From: Podospora pseudoanserina
Lineage: Eukaryota > Ascomycota > Sordariomycetes > Sordariales > Podosporaceae
Length of the DNA stretch: 64,000 nt
Assembly (NCBI RefSeq): GCF_035222485.1
Contig: NC_085921.1
Span: 4,340,001 to 4,404,000 of the forward strand
Direction: 5' to 3'
How positions within the stretch are numbered: the stretch's first letter is position 1; each line of letters begins with the position of its first letter. The notes beneath the pieces are model-generated. The model was not told where the DNA came from, ran no database searches, and saw only the letters and a list, made by a program, of their open reading frames with translations. A program made the translations under genes and the position numbers. Of the stretch, positions 12,109 to 22,948 are shown piece by piece.

Positions 12109-12876
12109 CCCGAGCTGGCGGTGGTGATGAGATGGTCTAATATTGATGAGTAATACATGGGCGAGGTGTCTTGCTTTGGGAGCAGAGCCGAAGAGACGGA
12201 GGGAGGTCATTCATGTAGTTAGTTACCTATCGGCAGGTACAGAGAGCTGACATCAAGGCAAGAAGGATTAGATGGCAGGTGTTGCAGAGAAAAGGTTGTA
12301 TTGAGTGACCAGTAGAACTTGTACTGACGTTGAACCGAGAGGGGACCGTGATACCTCTATAAGGTATGCTTAGCAATCAACCCCAAAGCCCGAGGCTGAA
12401 AAGACCGACAATTAATCATCTACGCCATCTCACCCTCTCACTTGCCTCACCCATCCATAGCTCCCATCTTTTACTTGTTCTATCCTCGCAGCTGACCACC
12501 CATTGTAACAATGACATCATCGAACTCCCCAACCCCACAGCATTATGCAGGAACAAACGACCCTTTTGAACACAGCATCCTTTATATTATGTAAGTCATA
12601 TCATCCTCAATTCATCTCATCCCATCTACACATTAGATATTCATCTCTTCAATTATCATCTTGTCTTTTTGACCACCCATCCATCTTGAATCCAATTGCA
12701 GACAGCAGCAATCATAAAAACAGGCTCTCTAAAAATACCACAAACGCATCGCTTCCCCTGTCTATGCTTCCGATATATGTTATTGTTGTTGTTGTTGTTG
12801 TTGTTGTTGTGTATGTATGGCTGTTCGGTTTATCTCGTCGCTGCTGTCGCCATTACCCCCCTTTTCTCTCATTTCT
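12109..12876. other. intergenic region with GTT microsatellite
   Basis: Promoter side of the questin-oxidase-like gene and 3' UTR of the 5-phosphatase gene. Both neighbours are on the minus strand, so this is a tandem spacer. Apart from the trinucleotide repeat near 12783 nothing stands out. Confidence 0.5.
12783..12811. repeat. (GTT)n microsatellite
   Basis: About nine to ten GTT units on the plus strand, just downstream of the 5-phosphatase stop codon and so probably in its 3' UTR. Confidence 0.9.
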
Positions 12877-15800
12877 TCATTCCCTTTGTCCACTAGGACT
12901 TCTATGATCTCTCCTCCCACCAACAGTAGACCTGCTCGACCGCTGCTGCTGCTCGATTAACTGTGTTGCCGTTGATTCGTCGTACCCAATCACGTTCGTC
13001 AAGTAGAAGAATCTGTTGCGGGTGTTAGTCCTTACTCCAAGGTTGAGAAGTTGGTATGAAAAAAAATGAAAAAAAACTCACTTCTCCCCTCTTCCCTCCC
13101 TCCCCCTCAGATCCTCAAACTCCTGCTGGCACTCCATCCAAACCTGTGCCCTCTCCTTGCCCCTCACCTTCTTCACCTCAAACCTGAATCTCCCGCTCAC
13201 TGGCCTGTGATCCGACACTCGCACCTCATGCCGTCTGTAATCCAACTGCTCTATCCTTCCCCTGCCGGCCCCGCACCTGAAGAGCAACCGATCACACCAC
13301 GCCGGGCTTCTTCTCTTCTCCGACGTGTCATAGTTGTCCGTCCCAACATCATACTTGTATGTTGGCGCAAAGGTGATGGGAAGCTCTTCAAATGCCCTGA
13401 GTCTGAACCCGGGGTTCCTTCGCCTAGCCACGAGCAGCTGATCACGCTCCAGGAGCTTGGCGAGATTGCCCGCCTTGACAGCTGTGACGACAGTGTCTCG
13501 CGACATGGTGTCGATTCTGTAGTTGAGATCTCCGTTGAGAAGACACAGCTCATGGTCTAGGATCATTGTGCCGTCCCCGCCACCGACAAAGCTGTCGAAC
13601 CGCACCGAGGCGTCCCTCTCACCTGGCAGGAGGGACGCCTCCAGAATAGCGGCAATGTCGTTGTGTCTTTGATTCGCCCCCGACTGTCCAGCTGCCAAGT
13701 GGCAGTTGATAAAACAGAGCGAGGTATCATCCACCATGAACCTCACCACAATGGCACCTTTGTTTCCATGAAGACCGCCCATGCCTCTCTTGACCTCAGC
13801 GCTGTTAAGATTGCTGATCCGGCCCAGGAGGTCTGCCTTGACAAAAATGGCAGTGAACAGCCCCACGAGCGGCGCGGAATGCAGCACGTGGTACAACTCC
13901 CCATCCATATGCTGATCCAGGCTCTGCTTCAGATGCGCCAGCCAGTTCCGATACTGATGGCTCATCCGTTCCTGATCCGTCCCCTCCTTCTTCTTCGGCT
14001 TCAGGAACCTCTTCGCAGTCAAAGTCTTATCCTCCAAATCAACCAACTCTTGGAACCCAAAGACAATGATGTCTGGCGAGTCACTGCTCCTCAGCAAATT
14101 CTCGATGAACACCCTGTCATCATTCGAATAGTTGAGACTATTCGGCGTGGAAGCTCCCGCATTCCACGTCAGAATCAACGCCTTGATCTTTTCAAAGTGG
14201 CAGTACCTCGCATCATGCTGCTTCATCTTGGCCTGTAGCCAGTCGTCTTGAAGTAAACCATCCCAAACACGCAACATATTATCCGCGCCGAGGGAGACCA
14301 CCTGGTGACGATCCAGCTTGTAAAAGCTCGACTGGTCAGAGATCAGCTTCACAACCGGGTTATCATGGGCTTGCCAGTCCTTCTTAACGGCCCATGGCGT
14401 TTGGCCCATGTCGTAGACCGAGATTTTGCCAGTGTTGTATCCTGCCCAGAGGTATCGTCCCGCACCAGTAAGGGAGTTGATCTTGTATTGGCTGATACTC
14501 ATCACGCCAAGGCAAGCGTAGTTTTTCCTCGAATAAATGCTGACTTTGCCGTCGTTGTGGCCAAAGAACACCTTGTCCGGCTCTGAGGCGAGAAGAGTAC
14601 CCGACGTAACTTCACCAGCGCCATCTTGAATTAGAGGTCGGATGAGAACCTGGAACTGTGTCCTGCCGTCAAGAGTTGGTAGGAAAACCCTGATTTCCTT
14701 GCCTGTGGCGTGCCAGAGTTCATCACCAACCACCATGGAAAATACATGACCCTTAGGCACGCGAAAGGTCTGTGTAGGAGGGTAAGCCAAACTGGGCAGA
14801 TTGCTACCATCGGCCGGCCCCCAAACGTGAAGTGTCCCACTGTCGTCCAAAGTCCACAGCTCGTTGAAATGCCTGTATATCCTGATAATCTCGTAGCGGC
14901 CGTGCGCGTTTGGTCTGTTGTTGACAATACTTTGCGACAAGACATCGGCTTCCAACAACTCGCCATTGTTGGTTCCGATCCATATCCTCGCGCCCTCCTC
15001 GTCGACGCTCTCTCCCGGTTTGAAGGCCACGGATGCGCCCTTCATGCCCTCGCTCATGGCCAAGCTCATAACCAGCTCCCCGTCCATAACATTCCACGCC
15101 CTTGTATAACCGCCTGTTGTGCAGACAAAGGCCCCGCAGACATCAAACATGCGGCTGTCGTATTTTGTGGCAATTTCGTGAGCCCCTTTATGCAAGTATG
15201 GCTTGCTTCGGTTCGTTCTTGACGTGTCTGGATATCCCAAATCGGCCTTGTGTAAGCCCGCGATTTGAGCTTCAGCGGGCCTAGCTTCGACGAGTGTTGG
15301 AGGAGGTGGAGCGTGATATTCGTTGGACACTCTCCCGGGCATCCGATCCGCCGCCGTCACGGACCTACCGTTGAGCCGTGGAATAGGAGGGGGCGCCTGT
15401 GTTACTGGTGTCGAGGATATCCGCTTCTGTTGGATTGTTGTCGCTACGCTCGTGTTGACTCCTGGCCGTGGAGGCCGTGGAGGTGGTGCTGAGACAGAAT
15501 TTGCAGCGCGGACCGACTCGATGATGCTCTGTGGTCGTGCAGGCAGCGCAGGCCGGTCGCCAGTGATTTGCGGTGTTAGAGGCTCGTCCTTGCCTCGTCT
15601 CCTTGCGGTTAATGAATGGTGCTGAGGCGGCGGGTCGAAACCGACGTGGAAGGTATTTGACCTCTTTACACCGACAGAGGGCTGATGCTGATTTCCGTGC
15701 TGCTGGTGAAGACTATGTTGCTGTTGGTGATGCGGTTGCTGTTGTCGCGGCCTCGTAGGCAAGACTGGGGGAACATCTTCCTCATCTGGCGATCCTCCGC

Positions 15801-16669
15801 TGCTAGGTGGACTGTTGAAAGGTGACACCTTGGGACTCGGCCTCTTCTGAATATCAATAGGCTGACTCGACTGAGCGGGTCTGCTCGGTTGCTCGAACAG
15901 AGTGAAACGTGAATTAGGTTTCTCTGCCCGGTTGATCGGAGGCGGTACTGGCTTATGGCCCATCTCTCGTTCCCGCCGCAACTCTACCGACCGTCTAGGT
16001 GGAGGAGGTGACGGGGGGCGGGCAGGCGCCACACGCGGGGACTTTCGGGGTTCCGCCGATGGCGTCTGAGTTCTGCTCGGCAAGTTGAACTGGTTCCCCG
16101 CCTTCGCCGGAGATGAGGACTTTACAAGAAAGTCGGTGCTAACAAATGCCGGACGGTCACCGGTAGGAATGCCTCCTACGCCTCTCTTCGGGGGTGAATG
16201 CGGGGGCTCAACGGTGAGCGCCGGGGCGTTCGTGGGTTTGGCCCTCGGGCTAACAGGAGGAGGAACAGTTCGTACTGGCGAGCTCGAAGCACTGGCATTC
16301 GCGGATGCAGGGTGAAGGCTCTGGAGCGTTAACTTGTCTTTGGGTCGCATCGCTGGTATTGGAGGGGGCTCGCGGGGCGTTGTGGTTGAGGGACTCGGAT
16401 CCCGCTCACGGAGTCGACCAGGCTTCGGGGCCGGCGCCGGCGCCGGCGTTGGGGATGCATTTCGGGTTGGTGTACCGGGTTGCGGGTCGCCGGGCTTGGT
16501 GGTCAAGCCTTCAAACTTTGCCAATAGCGACGAGACAGGTCTCTGTGAAAGACGGACATGGTCAGCTCTGAGATCTACCATAGTACCCCAGCAACACCAG
16601 AACAACACCGCCTTTGACCTCACTCACAATCGACGAGCCGTCAGTCCCGTTGTCAGCTGGGGGATCCAT
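12877..16669 (-). CDS. WD-repeat inositol polyphosphate 5-phosphatase
   Basis: Mg-dependent phosphatase removing the 5-phosphate of phosphoinositides or inositol phosphates. Exons 16628..16669, 13082..16542 and 12877..13012 give 1212 residues. Residues 1 to about 470 are disordered and rich in Pro, Ser and Arg, with many PPP motifs. Residues about 470-790 look like a WD/beta-propeller (TRAWNVMDGELV, ISVYDMGQTPWAV, MLRVWDG). From about 805 the catalytic domain shows LTWNAG, FGFQELVDLEDK, GGLHGNKGAIVV, INCHLAAGQ, LLNGDLNYRID, SPAWCDRLLF and VSDHRPV; every signature motif is intact. The last exon (KFFYLTNVIGYDEST) was added because an open GTGAGT donor at 13081 joins in frame. The propeller-plus-5-phosphatase layout recalls plant FRA3-type enzymes. 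Substrate and location are not visible from sequence. Confidence 0.92.
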
Positions 16670-17965
16670 GGTGATCTAGGTCCGTTGCGAACTATGGTTT
16701 CTGGATCGCTCTGCCCATAACACTCTTTGAAGCTCCTTCAGCCAGAGCGTATCCGTATTGTTGGGTGTTTTGTGTATCGTTGGTGATGCTGAACGGAGCG
16801 TGCGATGAGTAGCAGAACGGTTGAGAGCGGTCGCGTGTTTGTCGTCAATGCCAATACCCGAAATTCCAAGGGAGACGGTTGATGGTTGTGTTCTATGCGA
16901 ACCGCTGCGGCGGGCGGGTGGAGGGGGCTCTTTTGGCTGGGGCAGAGCAGTGTTGGTGCTGGATCTGGATACTAGATACGGATAGTGGGGACGTGAGTGC
17001 CCCGTGGCCGATCCGGGACTGCGTGTTAGGGGATAGAATGACGATGTTCCGTAAAGGTACTTCAAAGAGAGGTCCGAGACGCACACTTGATCCGAAGTTT
17101 CGAACAGGAACAACTCATACTCTAGTAACTCTACATCTGTCCAGCCCCACTTAGACTGTAAAGAGCCCCTTTTGGCCGCCGCAAGCAGCCACTCTGGAAA
17201 GCGAAACACGTATGGAAGTCCAGATGGAAGACTTCGGCCACTTTTGTTGGCAGGCTAATTTTGGGTCTGGATTGGCCGTGTAATGTCGTGCCTGTCCATT
17301 CGATGCACATAGCTTGCTTCCAGAAACTCTTGGCTGTAATGCGTTCTCAGCCAGAGTCGTTTCCCCTGAAAATTGTTCGCAAATGTTGGATTGAGCAATG
17401 AGCCCACGCCAACAGGCGGCCCAGTGAACGTTTTCAAGCCACTGAGGACGCCCTTTCCATGTCAAATCACAAGAAAGGAGGCACTAGCTACGAGTACATG
17501 AACAATGACCATGTGTAAATAACAGGTGAGCCTGTGTTTTATATCAGAGAAAGATGGAAACCTGCATGGTGAGCACCCCCCAACAAATCCATGTTTCAAG
17601 ATGGTGGTGAGGTTCCGGTGCGCCACAGCCCACTATAAATGGCGGGGTGGTCCAAGCTTGCTGCACGCTGGCAAAGCCGTTGAGGCTGTCGGGCGGCGGG
17701 ACCCTAATGGCCGAGGCCTACTCAACTCTACGGTGCCGCATTGACCACTCAGATCAGTCGAGGGGAGCTAGGCCCTTATCCTGCACATCACCCCATTATG
17801 AAGTATTGTCGACAAAGGTCTTTTTAGACGAAGATAGCTCGGGACCTGCATCCATTGGCGTGGATTTTTCTCTCTCTCTCTCTGTCTCTCCCTCGCAACG
17901 GATCTCACAGCAAAGTTGACTTCCTACCATCATCCAAACCATATAGTTCTGGTACAGACAGCAAA
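16670..17965. other. divergent intergenic region with CT tract
   Basis: About 1.3 kb between the divergent 5-phosphatase and DUF4748-like genes. A minus-strand frame of 177 codons (16676..17209) abuts the 5-phosphatase start; its text is Ser/Pro/Arg-rich without a domain, so I read it as 5' UTR. A (TC)n tract lies at 17869-17892, near the expected start of the plus-strand transcript. Confidence 0.5.
17869..17892 (+). repeat. (TC)n pyrimidine tract upstream of DUF4748-like gene
   Basis: Near-perfect TC dinucleotide run about 75 bp upstream of the ATG. CT tracts close to transcription starts are common in filamentous fungal promoters; a promoter role is inference. Confidence 0.6.
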
Positions 17966-18532
17966 ATGAACACTGTACGTATTTCTCAGAAGATATTATG
18001 ACGTAGCAGTTTCGACTGACAACCTGCGCTCTCTAGGTTAAATCTTTCTGGTACGCTCCGAGATACGGACTCCATGCCGAACCTGCTGATTGACACGGCG
18101 AACTAGGGCGGGCTGGGGCGCATTGTGCTTGGGTATACCAGTCCCAGTTCTCAACATGTAGAGCACACTTGCTGACCTTGCATAGCCGGCGGCGGCGCAT
18201 ACTATTTCGCGAAGCAAGGCATCGATGCTGACAGGCGTGCTCGCCTCGAGGAGCAGCGCAAGAGAAAGAGCATGGTTGAATCGCTCGAGTACTCGCAGAA
18301 TGTCCCGACCCAGCCAATTTCTTCTTCAGCAATGGGTGGTTCTGCCTCAGTCCCACCTCGCCAGGGCACACCAGCGAGGACAGACACAGTCGGCTCACCA
18401 AGCCTAGAGACGGGCAATGATCCGGCGCCTACAAGGCATGCGCCTGCTACCGAGGCCGAGAGGGTAGTTGAGAAGAGCAAGTACGAAGCCAGTGTGCCGT
18501 TCCGCAGTCCGAAGGGTGACCGGTTCTCATAA
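17966..18532 (+). CDS. small DUF4748-like protein (splicing uncertain)
   Basis: Short fungal protein of unknown function, with the segment GGGAYYFAKQGIDADRRAR and the C-terminus SKYEASVPFRSPKGDRFS, both of which I associate with DUF4748-type proteins. The last exon, 18186..18532, is clear. The 5' end is not. An obvious two-intron layout (ATGAACACT; GTACGT donor at 17975; TAG acceptor at 18036; exon reading VKSFWY) leaves the frame one base off. Joining to the last exon needs a donor after 18055, where the next bases are CT rather than GT. A single-intron model (exon 17966..17978, intron to 18185) is canonical and in frame and reads MNTVP then GGGAYYF, but it discards the protein-like VKSFWY. 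The reading frame from 18186 to the stop is secure. A mitochondrial or membrane role is only a guess from the hydrophobic N-terminus. Confidence 0.7.
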
Positions 18533-19101
18533 GGGGTTTGGTGGTGGACTGGCTGGGTTTAGGTGGACAGACAGGCGGTGGATGACGGGTTGAACACGAG
18601 TCGTGGACCTTGACTAGCCGAACATCGGAAGACACCGGAGGGAAAGCCAGAATCGAATTTGAGATTGTATAAGACAACAGCAACCTTCCTTTCTCTTGAT
18701 TAATAGCCCTCACGATTCGGTCCTTCCGATGATGAGAGACCTAGCATCTTTTCATCCAACCTGAAGATTTTGGTAGGCATACTTGCCTACTGGAAACAAA
18801 AAGCCTCACGTGGTAAGGTAGTTGTCATTTCTCAGTCCAAATGAAGATTGTATCAAATCATAGCAGCAAATATTTTGTCCCCGAGGCTCACCCACCGTAT
18901 GCACACTGTACTGGGTGAATTAAGCATGCATAGATGTGGGGTTATTGTGCCGGGGTAGGGGTGCTGTGAGCCGGCTTGGCGCGACTTGACTTGGTTCAAC
19001 CTCCTCCAAATAATTATTTGCGAATCTACCGAAACCACAAGGGTGCTCACTCAGTATCAACAGAACCCCAAGCGTGGCAACAACGCCCCCCAGCCTTCAC
19101 G
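18533..19101. other. tandem intergenic spacer
   Basis: 3' UTR of the DUF4748-like gene and promoter of the CID/RS gene. I see no further coding sequence. Confidence 0.5.
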
Positions 19102-20388
19102 ATGGAGTCGGCGTCCAAAGAGTTGACCATCTCAAAGACGCTGCTCACCTCGGCTCTCTTTCGCCCTGATCCAGTCTCCTGTCCGCGCAATGACATCGAG
19201 TCTATGCTCGCGCTCCTCAACTCGACCATTGCCGAGTGCTCGCCCACCAATGTCCAGGTTTGATAATACGCTTTGTTCCATAGCTTGTTTGCCCGTTGAG
19301 AGACCTGATGGCTAAGTCGCACCGCGTCAGAGATGCAAACAATGGGCTCTGAACAATCTGATTCCTTCGCCGAACCGGATCTCCAACTTTTGCAAATACT
19401 TGGTCGCCCTTTCCAAGTCGATTGGCCAGGACAAAGATGTCACCGCACAATCAGCAAGTAATCGCGTGTCCTCGGCAAGGCGACGCCGGCTACACATACT
19501 CTATATTCTCAACGACTTGCTCTATCACGTCAAGTATCGAAACCGCGATGACGGCTTTGCCCAGAAGCTAGAGCCCGCATTGCCTGCTTTGTTCAAGAGC
19601 GCTGCCGCCTTCAACAATTGCCCCAAACACATTCGAAAACTACGAGACCTGGTCAGCCTGTGGGAAGAGAACCAGTACTTTCCCCAGGGACACATTCACG
19701 AGCTCCGAACAGCAGTGGAAACGCCAGTCGAGGAGGACGCAGCTAAGGACGCCGAGCAGACTGTCGCCTCAGACGCTTCTGCGGCTAAGCTGGCAAAATC
19801 AGCCCCATTCATCATGCCAGCAATGCACGGAGACCCTTCGGTGCCGTGGTACGACCTTCCTGCAGGCACTTGGCTTCCACATCTCCAAAAGAACTCGACC
19901 AAGTCGATAAACCCGTCGGTAATCAAGCCGCTGGAGTTGGTCAAGGGACCAGCGGAACCGAACCTAGTGGAAGCAGTCAAGAGCCTCCTTCTCGATATCG
20001 ACAAGATCTACTCTAATGAAGCGGACTTTGGCGAGACGCCACGAGACATTGGTCAGATGGGAGAGGTGGTCGAGATTGACGAAATCACGGGCGATATCAT
20101 TGGAGGTGACACCTACTATGGTTGGTCTCGGCAGTTTTGCAATAACATGAAGGCGCGGAAGCGGAACGGTGGACGACAGAACGAGCGGGATGATAGTAGA
20201 GGTAGAAGACGGACGCGATCATCGCGTTCGTACAGCCGGTCACCCAGTCGATCTCGCAGTCGTAGTGGACGCCGCGGCGGCCACAGTGTGTCGAGCAGGA
20301 GCTCAGATCGGCCTGCTTTCAAACGCCAGCGAGTCTCGGAATCACCACCCAGCGGTAGAAGTCGGTCTAGACGTCGACGCAGAGATGC

Positions 20389-20446
<58 letters not shown>

Positions 20447-21088
20447 GAGAGCAGAAACAGATCTAGATCCCACACTGATCAATCACGGTCACGATCAAGA
20501 TCAAGATCACACTCCAGCCGGGGCGCTCGTTCAAGAAGACATCGCAGCCGGAGTTGCTCCCGATCCCGGTCCAGATCAAGGTCTCGTTCTCGTTCTCGAT
20601 CCCTCTCCAGATCCCGTACCCACAGCGGCCGAAGCAGAAGCCCAATAGGAAGCTTCCCCAAAAGCCCAAGCTACTTCCCACCACCGTCCAGAGATCGGAT
20701 ATCACAACCTGGCCATCAAGCTTATCCAAGTCAACCACCGCCGCCACTGCAAACCCAGCCGGTTTATGTACCGCCCACTGGCAACTTTCCCGGCGGATAT
20801 CTTCCGCCGAACTACCTAGGGGCAGGATTACCGATGCCGCTCCCGCCACCGCCGAATTACACCGGGCCTTGGCCTCCTGCGCCTCCGCCACCGGGTGGTA
20901 TACCTCAGGGGTTTTTCTCTGGGATTCCGCCGCCTCCTCCTCCTCCTCCTCCTCCTCCGGGAATGGGGATGGGATTTCAGGGGGTTGGGCTGGGAGGGGG
21001 GGTCATGGAGTGCCGCCTCCTCTTTCGCCGCCGACGGGGCCGCAGGAGGGGTATCAGGGTGGGTGGCAGCAGGGACGTGGGGAAATAA
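19102..21088 (+). CDS. CTD-interacting-domain, RS- and proline-rich RNA-processing factor
   Basis: Predicted nuclear RNA-processing factor. Exons 19102..19257 and 19331..21088 give 637 residues as sequenced. Residues 1-145 form a CID/ENTH-like helical domain (RCKQWALNNLIPSP, RRRRLHILYILNDLLYHVKYR), the fold that binds the RNA polymerase II C-terminal domain. Residues about 300-470 are RS-dipeptide-rich, and the C-terminus is Pro/Gly-rich. The general layout recalls CHERP/SR140-like splicing-associated proteins. The last about 30 codons (VMECRLLFRRRRGRRRG...) look wrong. In the other frames the DNA spells a Pro/Gly/Arg-rich continuation ending RGGYGQKRW at 21160. Reaching it would need one extra base in each of three G-runs. 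The true end is therefore probably 21160. Confidence 0.85.
20389..20446 (+). repeat. (GAGCAG)n hexamer repeat encoding an RS tract
   Basis: About 9.7 copies of a GAGCAG hexamer inside the CID/RS gene. It encodes alternating Arg-Ser, so repeat-number change would alter only the length of the RS domain. Confidence 0.9.
20933..20958 (+). repeat. (CCT)n repeat encoding polyproline
   Basis: Triplet run in the C-terminal part of the CID/RS gene, encoding an uninterrupted proline stretch. Confidence 0.85.
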
Positions 21089-21160
21089 TGGGGGTATAAT
21101 GGTAGGGGTGGTGGGAGGGGAGGTGGTAATAGGGGGGGCTATGGACAGAAGAGGTGGTGA

Positions 21161-22948
21161 GATGTCTGATCAGGGGAGTGGGATATTAGACATGGCTTTT
21201 GGTGCCCAATCTATATAGCCACTGATTGACAGAATGGGAAGATTTTGAGAAAATATATCATGTTTTTTGGATTTTGGTAAACACCTGAAACGTTTTTTTA
21301 TTTGACCAGTATGTTGCCGTCTTGGTGATCGGATTCCTCTTTGGAAGGATACCTCTTTGCAAGGATACACACAAGGCCGGCAAGGTTAAGAAAACAACGT
21401 CATGGATGACAGCCGGACGAAAAGCCTAGCCTGATGGCAAGGGAATGACTATATATAATTCAAAAAGCAACTGGATGGTGGGAAAGGAAGGGTATTTTGT
21501 CGTTTGATGGCGAGGGATATACCTATGCGGCCTTTTGGCGGCAGGATATAGAGTATGTCTTGTGGTGTGAGTCACTGTCACTGTGTTGACTGGAGATATT
21601 AATTCTGGTTTTTGGGAGTGGGTGAGTGGGCTCTTGTGGGTGGAAAATACGGCAGTATGGAGCGTTGACCAAGTTGACGGCTTAATGGTTTGATGTGGTT
21701 CACGTCATAAAACACATGCACATTCTTCAGCAGCCCATGTGACATTTCAATCACCTCGACTTCTTCTCCCTTGTACACCATTTAACTCATTGCCACTAAC
21801 ACTACCAACTACAGCTACGAATACAGCTACTTTTTTTCTTTTTTCTTACAGCACCTGAGCAGTGGGTGGGGAGCGGGGATCGTGAACAGTCTTCATCAGG
21901 GCAGGCAGGCCATACGTAGGTAGTCGTCAGGTTTCTCGTCACCATTGGAAAAAAGAAGAAGCCATACCATCCATTCATTGTAGTAGGGGCCCCCGCTATA
22001 GAAGGAAGAACGAGCAGGTCTTTGAATAATAGAAGAAACGACAAACAAAAGTAACCGAACAAAAAAGATAAAGCAGAAGAAGAAGCAAAAAAAAAAGAGT
22101 GAGACACATAGTCGTCCGGAGAAGAAGAATAGAAAAAGAAAGAAAAAAAGGGAAGAGAGGAAAATAACAACAATATTCGTCCAGAAGCTTCTCGGAAAGC
22201 AACCACACCCCCATTCTATTGCAACCCAAACCAATTTCCCCTTCCTCCCTCCGCTCTCCCCTTTTTTTTCCGCTTTTCCCTCTCTCCCTCCTCCAGCAGT
22301 CGTCCCCTCCCTTGACCAGCCAACAAACACTTGCCTCTGTGATTTCATCTGGTGTCCCAAGTAGTAAACCCGGTACACAAGACTTTTCTGTATCTACAGC
22401 CCGGCCCACTCTTTCCATCCCGGTGTACCTTGCCCATTGAAAGGCGGAGAAACGGAGCGGGAAAGGGCTGAATGCTTCTTGAGGATCGATTATTGATTCG
22501 AGGCACAACGGCCAATAGCCCTTTTTGTTGTAATTTTGCCCACCACTCCAACCACCCATCCAGCCACCCTGAGCCCACTGAAAACCAACCACCAAAAGCA
22601 GCAAGATAATAGCATACTCCCTCGCGTAGACTGAAATGAAGTAACCCCGATGCTATGTACTCCGTCGAAATCTGAATTATTAACAACAAAATCATCAGCA
22701 TTCATTCCCCGCCTGAGCGGTCGTTGAACCGACTGGGTGCCGCCGTCTAATAAGCTCCAGTATCATGTTCGTCAACAGACATTGCGAGGTATTAGTAAAG
22801 CCAAACGCAGGGCTCGCGGCATGAGCCAAGGGGGAAGAGTGGTCGTGTGAATTGGGATCGGATGGAGATGACGACTTTCAGGAAAGGATGACCGCCTGTT
22901 GCCGAAGAGACTGTAATTATTTTTTATGCAGACCGATCGATCCAAAGA
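21161..22948. other. convergent intergenic region
   Basis: About 1.8 kb between the 3' ends of the CID/RS gene and rts1. It contains T-rich and AGAAGA-type A-rich blocks (21830-22180). Minus-strand frames of 134-202 codons here (e.g. 21996..22604) are low-complexity Phe/Ser/Leu text caused by the A-rich plus strand, with no domain. I see no gene. Confidence 0.55.

Noticed and set aside
16676-17209. 177-codon minus-strand frame just upstream of the 5-phosphatase start
   Set aside because: Ser/Pro/Arg-rich with no domain and no in-frame link to the gene; more likely 5' UTR.
21996-22604. 202-codon minus-strand frame between the CID/RS gene and rts1
   Set aside because: Phe/Ser/Leu-rich text produced by an A-rich plus strand in a convergent 3' region.
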